Source of the DNA: Herbaspirillum sp. RV1423
GTDB lineage: Bacteria > Pseudomonadota > Gammaproteobacteria > Burkholderiales > Burkholderiaceae_D
NCBI RefSeq assembly: GCF_000577615.1
Contig: NZ_CBXX010000002.1
Location: 124,001-188,000 of the forward strand
Reading direction: 5' to 3'
Length of the DNA: 64,000 nucleotides
Shown here in pieces: positions 30,717 to 37,617 of this stretch. The notes below the pieces were generated by a model that saw only the letters and a list, made by a program, of their open reading frames with translations, made no database searches and had not been told where the DNA came from. Numbering within the stretch: position 1 is the stretch's first letter; every line of letters begins with the position of its first letter. Made by a program: the position numbers and the translations under genes.

Positions 30717-31832
30717 TTAAATTGCGAGCGGTGCGGCGTCTTGCGCCACGCGTACGTGAGCGGTGGCAGCCGGACCGGATGGCGGCGACAGGCGGCGTCC
30801 GTCTTCCGCCGCAAAGACATGCATATGCGCGGGATGCCATCCCAGGCCGATGCGGTCGCCGAGTTTCAGGCCGGTCTTTTCGGGACTGCGCACGATGATG
30901 CTGTCGCCGCCCGGCAGGTCGAGGTAGATGTAGGATTCCGCGCCCTGGAATTCGACGCCGGTCACGGTGCCGAACAGTTCGGTGGAAGACGGCGCGACGA
31001 TGTGGAAATGCTCCGGCCGCACGCCGATCAGGTAGCCGGCGGCAACGTCATCGGCGGGAACCACGCCGGCTTGCAGCGCCGCCGGGAGTTTCTCCGCAGC
31101 CATCAGCATCATCGGCGGGCTGCCGATGAAGGCGCCCGAGAATGCGTTGGCGGGCGTCTCGTACAACTCTGAGGGCGTGCCGCTCTGGACAATGCCGCCG
31201 CCGTTCATCAGCACGATCTTGTCGGCCATGCCCATGGCTTCGGTCTGATCGTGCGTGACGTAGACCACGGTCATGCCGAGCCGCTGTTGCAGCGCGCGGA
31301 TTTCATGGCGCACCGAATGGCGCAGCTTGGCGTCGAGGTTGGACAGAGGTTCGTCCATCAGGCAGATCGAATGGCCTGCCACGATGGCGCGCGCCAATGC
31401 CACGCGCTGGCGCTGGCCGCCGGACAATTGCGCCGGCTTGCGTTGCTCCAGTCCCAGCAGATTGGTCAGCGCCAGCGCGTCGTGCAGACGCTGGCGGCGT
31501 TCGGCGGCATGCACGCCGCGCACCTGCATGCCGAAGCAGATGTTCTCGGCGACGTTCAGATGCGGGAACAGCGCATACGACTGAAACACCATCGACAGGC
31601 CGCGCGCCGACGGCGCGGCGGCGGTGACGTCTTTGCCGTCGATCTCGACGCGGCCGCTGTCGGGCGTCTCCAGTCCCGCCAGCAGGCGCAGCAGGGTCGA
31701 TTTGCCGCAGCCGGACGGGCCGAGCAGGGCGACCAACTGGCCACGCTCGAATTCCAGGTCGAGCGATTTGATGACCTGGTGCGCACCCCAGGATTTGCTG
31801 ATGCCGCAGAGGCGGATGGCGATGTCGTTCAT
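30717..31832 (-). CDS. Carbohydrate ABC ATPase (UgpC/MalK type)
   Basis: This 371-residue ATPase has Walker A GPSGCGKST, signature LSGGQRQRVALARA, Walker B ICLMDEPLSNLD and H-loop VTHDQTEAM. A C-terminal TOBE/MalK-like regulatory domain contains GVRPEHFHI. The start at 31832 (MNDIAIRL) has AGGA 8 bases before it and lies 2 bases after the regulator's stop. An ATG at 31838 is too close to that site. It precedes the binding protein and energises the permease pair downstream. Confidence 0.92.
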   Translation of the reverse strand: MNDIAIRLCGISKSWGAHQVIKSLDLEFERGQLVALLGPSGCGKSTLLRLLAGLETPDSGRVEIDGKDVTAAAPSARGLSMVFQSYALFPHLNVAENICFGMQVRGVHAAERRQRLHDALALTNLLGLEQRKPAQLSGGQRQRVALARAIVAGHSICLMDEPLSNLDAKLRHSVRHEIRALQQRLGMTVVYVTHDQTEAMGMADKIVLMNGGGIVQSGTPSELYETPANAFSGAFIGSPPMMLMAAEKLPAALQAGVVPADDVAAGYLIGVRPEHFHIVAPSSTELFGTVTGVEFQGAESYIYLDLPGGDSIIVRSPEKTGLKLGDRIGLGWHPAHMHVFAAEDGRRLSPPSGPAATAHVRVAQDAAPLAI

Positions 31833-31834
31833 GG

Positions 31835-32731
31835 TCATTTTCCTGCGGCGATGGCGGTCATGGCCGAGCCGGTTGCGGCGGTATCCGCCGATGTTGTCGC
31901 GGCCGATGCCGGGTCGCTCGCAAGATCGGCGTCGCGCTCCAGCGAGGTGATGACGACACGCGTGTTGCCGGCCAGCATGGCGGCCAGCGTCGGGCTCAGG
32001 GGACTGTCGGTGACCAGGATGTCGGGATCGGACAGATGCCCGCCGCGAACCGGCGCCTGGCGGCCGAACTTGGAGTTGTCGGTCACCAGTATCTGGGTGC
32101 GGCAACTCTCGCGCAACGCATGGCGCGAACTCGATTCCATGCGATCGAAGTCGAGCAGCGTGCCGTCGGTGTCCACGCCGCCGACGCCGTAAATGCCGAA
32201 GTCGGCGCGGAAGTTGCGGAACAGTTTGTCGGCGTCGCTGCCGAGGATTTCCGGATTGGGGAAGCGCAGCGTGCCGCCCGGCACGATGACCTGGTTGTTC
32301 TGGTTGGTCGATAGCGCCAACGCCGCGCGCAGGTTGTTGGTGATGACGGTGAGGTGATCATGCTTGGCCAATGCCAGCGCGACCTGCTCGGGCGTGGTGC
32401 CGATGCCGATGAGCACGCTGCACGAATTGGGAATGAGTTTCGCCACCACCGCGCCGATCTCGGCTTTTTGTTCGAGATTGTTGATGCGGCGCATGTCATA
32501 AGGCTGGTTGCGCGCCGACAGGATCAGCTCGGCGCCGCCGTGTCGCCGGCGCAGGATGTCGGCATCGCACAAGGCGTTGATGTCGCGCCGGATGGTTTGC
32601 GTGGTGACGGCGAAATGCTCCGCCAGCGCCTCCATCGTCATGAAGCCGTGTTGACGGAACAGCGCAATGATTTCGTTGTGCCGCAGCGAAGCGGGCTTGG
32701 CGACGGACTTGGCCGCAGGATTCGCCGACAT
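31835..32731 (-). CDS. DeoR/GlpR-family transcriptional regulator
   Basis: This 298-residue repressor has an N-terminal DeoR helix-turn-helix: LRHNEIIALFRQHGFMTMEA then VTTQTIRRDINALCD. A sugar-phosphate sensing domain follows, with SVLIGIGTTPEQVALAL, TNNLRAALAL and YGVGGVDTDGTLLDFD. GlpR relatives bind glycerol-3-phosphate, which fits the transporter encoded directly downstream. The C-terminal 45 residues are a low-complexity Ala/Ser/Thr tail not usual in the family. It is divergent from the porin-GDPD pair. Two TTCAT[T/A]TGAA sites lie between the two promoters and are probable operators. Confidence 0.9.
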   Translation of the reverse strand: MSANPAAKSVAKPASLRHNEIIALFRQHGFMTMEALAEHFAVTTQTIRRDINALCDADILRRRHGGAELILSARNQPYDMRRINNLEQKAEIGAVVAKLIPNSCSVLIGIGTTPEQVALALAKHDHLTVITNNLRAALALSTNQNNQVIVPGGTLRFPNPEILGSDADKLFRNFRADFGIYGVGGVDTDGTLLDFDRMESSSRHALRESCRTQILVTDNSKFGRQAPVRGGHLSDPDILVTDSPLSPTLAAMLAGNTRVVITSLERDADLASDPASAATTSADTAATGSAMTAIAAGK

Positions 32732-32750
32732 GTTCACTTATCCACTCACT

Positions 32751-32818
32751 CGTTCATTTGAAAACGTTGTGAATGTTATCTGTCGATTGTTACCGGATCG
32801 TGACGTTCATATGAATGT
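32751..32818. promoter_or_regulatory. Probable DeoR operators in the divergent promoter region
   Basis: Two similar sites lie between the regulator and porin genes: TTCATTTGAA at 32753-32762 and the perfect palindrome TTCATATGAA at 32806-32815. The latter is extended to the near-palindrome ACGTTCATATGAATGT. GlpR-type operators have comparable TTCG-N4-CGAA symmetry. Spacing of 53 bp (about five helical turns) would allow looping or cooperative binding. Confidence 0.45.
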
Positions 32819-32933
32819 ATTTGCGTTTTCATATCGTCACAACGTCATGGCGATGTCATATATCGAAGGCATAGTTCGCAGCAGTTTTACCACTGCTCGT
32901 ACTTTTCCTTTTAAACTTTCCTGAAGACCATTC

Positions 32934-34133
32934 ATGAAAAAATATGCTCTCGCCATTTCGCTCTCCGCCGCCGGCATGTCCGTTTTCGGAGGCGCTCATG
33001 CGCAAACCACCGGCGCCTCATCGGGCGTCACCATCTACGGGATCATCAATCCCAGCCTGACCTATACCGACAAGGTCGCCAACGCCACGCCCTCCAATCC
33101 CACCGGCACCGGTGCGCGTCTGAGTATGGACACCGCCGTGGCGCAGGGATCGCGCATCGGCTTCAAGGGTGTGGAAGACCTGGGCGGCGGATTGAAGGCG
33201 CTCTTCACGCTGGAGAACGGCTTCAACGCCGACACCGGTCAACTGGCGCAAGGCGGCCTGTTCTTCGGCCGTACCGCCATCGTCGGCCTGTCGGGCGGCA
33301 TGGGCACCGTCTATCTCGGCCGCCAGAAGGACTATATCGACGATCTCTCGTCCTACAACGGCGCGCTCGATTTCGGCAGCCTGGTCAACAACATCCACGC
33401 ACTGAATCTCGACCGCACGCAAGGTTCGCGCGTCAATAATTCGGTGCGCTACAACTCGCCGGTGATGGGCGGCGTGACGCTGAGCGCGTTGTACGGCTTC
33501 GGCGAGCAGGCCGGATCCACCGGCGCCGGACAGTCCTTCGGCGTGGGCGGCAGTTACAGCAACGGTCCGCTGTCGTTCGGCGCGGCCTATTTCCAGAACA
33601 AGCTGACGGCGACAAATACGTTCACCGGTTCGAGCGATTCCGGCATCGCGCCGGGCGCAACCACCGGCAGCATCGCCAGCACCTCGCTCAAGACCTTCCT
33701 GATCGGCGGCTCCTACAAGCTGGGCGACGTGCGCATGTACGGCTCGTTCTCGCAGGTGAAGCAGCCGCTGGCGGTGGCGGCAGGCGCGGCGATGACCGGT
33801 TTCACCGCAGCCAGCGGCGCGGCGTTCACATTCGGCGGCGTCAACAACAGCAAGGTCAATCTTGTCGATTTCGGCGTCAACTATAACGTCACGCCGACCA
33901 CGCAATTGCTGGCCAACTTCGTCACGACGCGCTCCAAATTCGTCGGCGCCAAGGATGGCAAGGCTTCGCAGGTCTCGCTGGGCGTGGACTACTTCCTGTC
34001 CAAGCGCACCGATCTCTATCTGTTTTACGCCAACATCCGTTCCTCGGACATGTTCAACCCAGGTTTGTATGTCGCGCCAGGCGCCAGCAATACCCAGAAC
34101 GTGCTGACGGCCGGTATCCGTCACAAGTTCTGA
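32934..34133 (+). CDS. General porin (OmpC-like, Burkholderiales type)
   Basis: This 399-residue outer-membrane beta-barrel has a signal peptide ending in GGAHA-QTTG. The barrel begins SGVTIYGIINPSLTYTD, has the L3 eyelet region (LGRQKDYIDDLSSYNGALDF) and ends with the C-terminal Phe of outer-membrane proteins (TAGIRHKF). Alternating hydrophobic strands are visible throughout. It faces the DeoR-type regulator and is followed 19 bases later by the GDPD-like gene. It may therefore admit the phosphodiesters used by that system. Confidence 0.92.
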   Translation: MKKYALAISLSAAGMSVFGGAHAQTTGASSGVTIYGIINPSLTYTDKVANATPSNPTGTGARLSMDTAVAQGSRIGFKGVEDLGGGLKALFTLENGFNADTGQLAQGGLFFGRTAIVGLSGGMGTVYLGRQKDYIDDLSSYNGALDFGSLVNNIHALNLDRTQGSRVNNSVRYNSPVMGGVTLSALYGFGEQAGSTGAGQSFGVGGSYSNGPLSFGAAYFQNKLTATNTFTGSSDSGIAPGATTGSIASTSLKTFLIGGSYKLGDVRMYGSFSQVKQPLAVAAGAAMTGFTAASGAAFTFGGVNNSKVNLVDFGVNYNVTPTTQLLANFVTTRSKFVGAKDGKASQVSLGVDYFLSKRTDLYLFYANIRSSDMFNPGLYVAPGASNTQNVLTAGIRHKF

Positions 34134-34152
34134 TCCGATCGCGGAGGTATCG

Positions 34153-35058
34153 ATGAGCAAGATATTGAAAAACGCAATTTGCGCCGCGCTGCTCGGCATG
34201 TCGCTGGCGGCGGGCGCCGATCCGCTGATCGCCGCGCACCGCGGCGGTACCGGCGACGGTCCGGAGAACACCATTCCGACGCTGCAGAATTCGCTGAAGC
34301 ACGGCGCCGACATCCTGTGGATGACGGTACAGGTGTCCAGCGACGGCGTGCCGGTGCTGTATCGTCCGGCCGACGTCTCGGCGCTGACCGACGGCAAAGG
34401 GCTGGTGAATACGCTGACGGCGGCGCAACTGATGGCGCTTAATGCTGGCTATATGTATGGCGAGACCGATGCCGCCGGCAACAAAAGCTATCCCTATCGC
34501 CAACAGCCGGTGAAGGTGCCGACCTTGCGCGATGCGCTGCGCGCAGTGCCGGCGTCCACACAGATCCTGATCGACATGAAGCAATTGCCCGCCGAAGCAT
34601 TGGTCTCGGCAGTCGCCAGAGTCGTCGAGGAAGAAAATGCCTGGCAGCGCGTGCGTTTCTATTCCACCGATGCCGATGTCATCGCCTTGATGGCGAAGCA
34701 GCCCAAGGCGCGCGTATTCGAATCGCGCGACGCCACGCGGGATCGTCTGGCGCGCATCGCGTTGAACGGCGGCGCCTGCGAGGCGCCTCCTGCAGCCGGC
34801 ACCTGGTCGGGCATCGAGCTGGAACGCAAGGTCAGGGTGGTCGAGAAGTTCACCCTGGGCGAAGGCGTGTCGGAAGTGGTCGCGCACTGGTGGACGCCGG
34901 CGGCAATGAAATGCTTCAAGACCAATCCTGACGTCAAGGTCGTCGTGTTCGGCGTGGATTCACAGGCGGCTTACCGCACTGCGCAGCAATTGGGCGTGGA
35001 TGTGGTGATGACCGATTCGCCGGTGAAGATGAAAGCCCTGCGCGAAGCCGCGAAGTAA
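34153..35058 (+). CDS. Exported GDPD-fold protein with altered metal site
   Basis: This 301-residue protein of the glycerophosphodiester phosphodiesterase fold has a Sec signal peptide (cleaved near GA-DPL), so it acts in the periplasm. It keeps His29-Arg30 (IAAHRGG) and Glu38 (GPENT). However, the canonical GAD-x-IE-x-D reads GADILWMTV, with Trp56 and Thr58 in place of the metal-binding Glu and Asp. The usual FHD second histidine is Arg71-Pro72 (VLYRPAD). The domain otherwise aligns well, including TDGKGLV and VVMTDSPVKM at the end. It may be catalytically altered, or a binding protein. The terminator at 35074-35117 follows. Confidence 0.85.
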   Translation: MSKILKNAICAALLGMSLAAGADPLIAAHRGGTGDGPENTIPTLQNSLKHGADILWMTVQVSSDGVPVLYRPADVSALTDGKGLVNTLTAAQLMALNAGYMYGETDAAGNKSYPYRQQPVKVPTLRDALRAVPASTQILIDMKQLPAEALVSAVARVVEEENAWQRVRFYSTDADVIALMAKQPKARVFESRDATRDRLARIALNGGACEAPPAAGTWSGIELERKVRVVEKFTLGEGVSEVVAHWWTPAAMKCFKTNPDVKVVVFGVDSQAAYRTAQQLGVDVVMTDSPVKMKALREAAK

Positions 35059-35073
35059 AAAGAACGGCGGATG

Positions 35074-35117
35074 TGAAAAAAGCGGGAAGGGCGCAAGCCG
35101 CTTCCCGCTTTCTATTT
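35074..35117. terminator. Bidirectional intrinsic terminator
   Basis: AAAGCGGGAAG at 35079-35089 pairs with CTTCCCGCTTT at 35101-35111. The 11-base loop holds its own GGC-GCAA-GCC mini-stem. T-rich sequence follows on the plus strand, and a run of A before it gives TTTTTT on the minus strand. It separates the GDPD-like gene from the convergent MFS gene. Confidence 0.85.
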
Positions 35118-35129
35118 GAACCGGTCCGG

Positions 35130-36419
35130 TCAGGCCGGCAGCGGCACCGCCAGCGACTTCTTGCGATACAGCACCAGCGTGGCGATCAGGCCGCACACCG
35201 CCGCGAAGCTCATCCACAAGCCGGGTGCGCCCTTGTCGTGGGTCAGTTCGATCAGGCCGGTGGCGATCGCCGGCGTGAACCCGCCGAAGACGGCCGTCGC
35301 CAGGCTGTAAGCCAGCGAGAAGCCGGCGGTGCGCACGTCGACCGGCATGACTTCCGTCAGCGCCACCACCATTGCGCCGTTGTAGCTGGCGTACAGGAAA
35401 GACAGCCACAGTTCGACGATCAGCATCTTGGCGAACGTGGCATCGCCGACCAGCCAGGTCATCGCCGGATACGCGGTCAGAATCGTCAGCAGCGTGAACA
35501 CGATCAGCAGCGGACGGCGACCGACGCGATCCGACAGCGCGCCCATGATCGGCAGCCAGATGAAGTTGGAAATGCCGATGCAGAAGGTCACGATCAGCGC
35601 ATCTTCGGTGCTCAGCTTGAGCACGTTCTTGCCGAAAGTCGGGGTGTAGACCGTGATCAGGTAAAACGACACGGTGGTCATCGACACCAGCATCATGCCG
35701 GCGATCACCAGTTTCCAGTTCTCCAGCATCGAACGGAAGATTTCGGAAAGGCTGGGCTTGCGTTTGCGCGCCATGAATTCTTCCGTTTCCTGCAACGAAC
35801 GGCGGATGACGAACAGTACCGGCACGATCATGCAGCCGATGAAGAACGGCACGCGCCAGCCCCAGTCGCCGACCTGCGCCGGCGTGAGCGTTTTGCTCAG
35901 GCCGTAGCCGAGCGCGGCGGCGACGATGATCGCCACCTGCTGGCTGGCGGATTGCCAACTGACGTAGAAGCCCTTGTTGCCCGGGGTGGACATTTCCGCC
36001 AGATAGACCGACACGCCGCCCAGTTCCACGCCGGCCGAGAAGCCTTGCAGCAGGCGGCCGATCAGCACCAGCGCCGGCGCCAGCAAGCCGATGCTGGCGT
36101 AGCCCGGCACGAAAGCGATCAGCATGGTGCCGATCGCCATCAGCGCCAGCGTCGTGATCAGCCCGCGGCGGCGGCCGACGCGGTCGACATAGGCGCCGAG
36201 GATGATCGCGCCCAGCGGACGCATCAGGAAACCGGCGCCGAAGGTCATGAAAGTCAGCATCAGCGAGGCGAATTCGTTCCCGCTGGGGAAGAAGGCTTTG
36301 GAGATATAGCTGGCGTAGAAACCGAACAGGAAGAAGTCGAACATTTCCATGAAATTGCCGCTGGTGACCCGCAGGACCGTGGCGAATTTCGAGGAGGGAG
36401 CTGAAATTTGAGAGGTCAT
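35130..36419 (-). CDS. MHS-family MFS symporter (citrate/tricarboxylate type)
   Basis: This 429-residue, 12-helix proton symporter of the metabolite:H+ symporter family has the N-terminal signature [19 protein letters not shown] and ISKAFFP typical of the CitA/TcuC branch. The two motif A copies are [12 protein letters not shown] and [12 protein letters not shown]. It is a single gene with no regulator beside it. Tricarboxylates or related acids are the likely substrates, and specificity is not proven by sequence. Confidence 0.88.
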   Translation of the reverse strand: MTSQISAPSSKFATVLRVTSGNFMEMFDFFLFGFYASYISKAFFPSGNEFASLMLTFMTFGAGFLMRPLGAIILGAYVDRVGRRRGLITTLALMAIGTMLIAFVPGYASIGLLAPALVLIGRLLQGFSAGVELGGVSVYLAEMSTPGNKGFYVSWQSASQQVAIIVAAALGYGLSKTLTPAQVGDWGWRVPFFIGCMIVPVLFVIRRSLQETEEFMARKRKPSLSEIFRSMLENWKLVIAGMMLVSMTTVSFYLITVYTPTFGKNVLKLSTEDALIVTFCIGISNFIWLPIMGALSDRVGRRPLLIVFTLLTILTAYPAMTWLVGDATFAKMLIVELWLSFLYASYNGAMVVALTEVMPVDVRTAGFSLAYSLATAVFGGFTPAIATGLIELTHDKGAPGLWMSFAAVCGLIATLVLYRKKSLAVPLPA

Positions 36420-36672
36420 AATATGTCTCTGTTATGCCCGAAGGTTCAGGCTATGTGTTTTCTGAGCAATGCGTCAGGCGTGCGGATTTTCTTGTTTTAC
36501 GCCGTGGCAGGGAGTCTATCCCAACCGTCCTGTTCATAGCTTTCTAACAGCTTTCAAGATGCGTTTATTTTGTCAGCCTTGCATGCGCCTATGCTGACAA
36601 AATGCTGACAAAACGCTAATTGAATGGCGGGATGGATAAGTATATGCAGCCGGTGTGTCGGTGCAACGACGC

Positions 36673-36713
36673 AAAAAAATAGGCCGCGTGAACCCTTTCG
36701 GGTCGACACGGCC
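36673..36713 (-). terminator. Intrinsic terminator downstream of the T6SS module
   Basis: The imperfect stem is capped by a GAAA-type loop on the minus strand (CCC-GAAA-GGG). The outer GGCCG/CGGCC pairs are followed by seven T. It would end transcription coming from the effector-immunity genes. Confidence 0.7.
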
Positions 36714-36741
36714 AAGTTGCGGCAGGGAGGAACGCTTTTTA
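36673..36741 (-). ncRNA. Candidate small RNA or 3'-UTR element with CCUCCC motif, copy 2
   Basis: On the minus strand, AAAGCGTTCCTCCCTG and GCAACTTGGCC lead into a stem (pairs 36682-36686 with 36709-36713 and 36692-36695 with 36700-36703) and then TATTTTTTT. The first 33 bases match 41069-41100 with two or three differences. CCUCCCUG is complementary to Shine-Dalgarno sequences and would be single-stranded. At minimum this is an intrinsic terminator, and a free small RNA is an inference. Confidence 0.35.
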
Positions 36742-36879
36742 GTTGATCTTGACCCACCCTGAAAGTAGCTTGTGTGAATTGCCGATGGCTTCCTGGGCAT
36801 CCGTCAGCCGCTTGAAATACTTATTTTCGTAGTTGATTGGCGACAGCCGCCTCGTCGCGGTCAAGGCATTGCGCAAGTA
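36739..36879 (-). pseudogene. Coding scrap, possible IS3-type transposase C-terminus
   Basis: Immediately after the immunity-gene stop, the same frame stays open for 46 codons without a start and ends at TAA 36739. It reads TATRRLSPINYENKYFKRL and ends HKLLSGWVKIN. The LSP-x-x-YE pattern followed by a basic helix is typical of the last residues of IS3-family OrfB integrases. No terminal repeats or target duplication are visible, so it is at best a decayed fragment. It could equally be the end of an unknown gene. Confidence 0.35.
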
Positions 36880-37617
36880 TTATTTTGTCTTGGGCAAGTT
36901 GCTGGGACGGATGCTGGCGTCGCAGGTGAAGCGGTCTTGACCGGAGGGAGTGCGTAGTGGGGGTAACGGTTTATTTGATAAATATTCGTCATGCACTCCT
37001 GGCGGATATGGTTTGCGATCGTCAAAATCAATGCCAGGGTAAAGAGGATATTTAGTAACGTCATTGTCAAATTTCCCCTTCGCATATTCCAATGTCTTCA
37101 CTACATAAAATCCATCCTTGGCGACGAGGATGGAGTAGTTTTCTGAATCTACAGAAGGCGTCTGTCCATTCATATAGACCTTCCCTTTGAAGGTGCGTCC
37201 GCCATCGGTCGAATAAATTAAGGAGGAGTCACATCCGCGATTGCCACATGGCCCGGGTCTGGCTGATGGAATGACGACGTTAGTCCCGCTCGGATCGTCA
37301 ATGATCAAACGACCCCGATAATATTCAATACCGCCCCGTCCCAATTTGGTGTGGATATTTTCTTTCAGATTGTTGTAATACGTGTCGCCATAACATTGAT
37401 CGTAGTTCTCCAGCGAAATGAAGCGGTTGTTATCGATGTTGTAGATGACTTGTGGGGCAACGTCATACTGTGGTGGCAGGGCCGGTTTTCTGTATTGATC
37501 GGAGCGGTAGTAGGCCTCCTGATTGACGCACGCCGTTACGCCGATTGCCAGCAAGACAGCGCTGATCGTTTTTAGTACATTCATCATCTTTTCTTTCAAA
37601 GTTGTTGTTGCCTTCAT
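36880..37617 (-). CDS. tli3: Tli3-like T6SS immunity lipoprotein, copy 2
   Basis: This predicted periplasmic lipoprotein would neutralise the phospholipase effector encoded just upstream. It has 245 residues from ATG 37617, which overlaps the effector stop (TAATG). A second ATG pair at 37587/37584 starts the signal peptide directly. The lipobox is VTAC. The mature part has YDVAPQVIYNIDNNRFISLE and a GGRTFKGKVYMNGQTPSVDS core, and ends LRTPSGQDRFTCDASIRPSN. It is about 80 percent identical by eye to the other immunity protein, with divergence in the last third and the tail. Confidence 0.8.
   Translation of the reverse strand: MKATTTLKEKMMNVLKTISAVLLAIGVTACVNQEAYYRSDQYRKPALPPQYDVAPQVIYNIDNNRFISLENYDQCYGDTYYNNLKENIHTKLGRGGIEYYRGRLIIDDPSGTNVVIPSARPGPCGNRGCDSSLIYSTDGGRTFKGKVYMNGQTPSVDSENYSILVAKDGFYVVKTLEYAKGKFDNDVTKYPLYPGIDFDDRKPYPPGVHDEYLSNKPLPPLRTPSGQDRFTCDASIRPSNLPKTK

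Larger units (their letters stand above)
36420..36879. other. 460-bp boundary region between the MFS gene and the T6SS module
   Basis: The first part is the MFS promoter side. GCTGACAAAA occurs twice in tandem near 36594-36615, and an inverted copy (TTTTGTCAGC) lies about 20 bp before them, giving a possible hairpin or operator. From 36673 to 36741 lies the terminator-plus-conserved-block element described separately. From 36739 to 36879 lies a coding scrap that resembles a transposase end. Confidence 0.45.

Noticed and set aside
36554-36800. Two short minus-strand frames over the island border
   Set aside because: They run across the conserved terminator element and are out of frame with the better coding-like piece ending at 36739.
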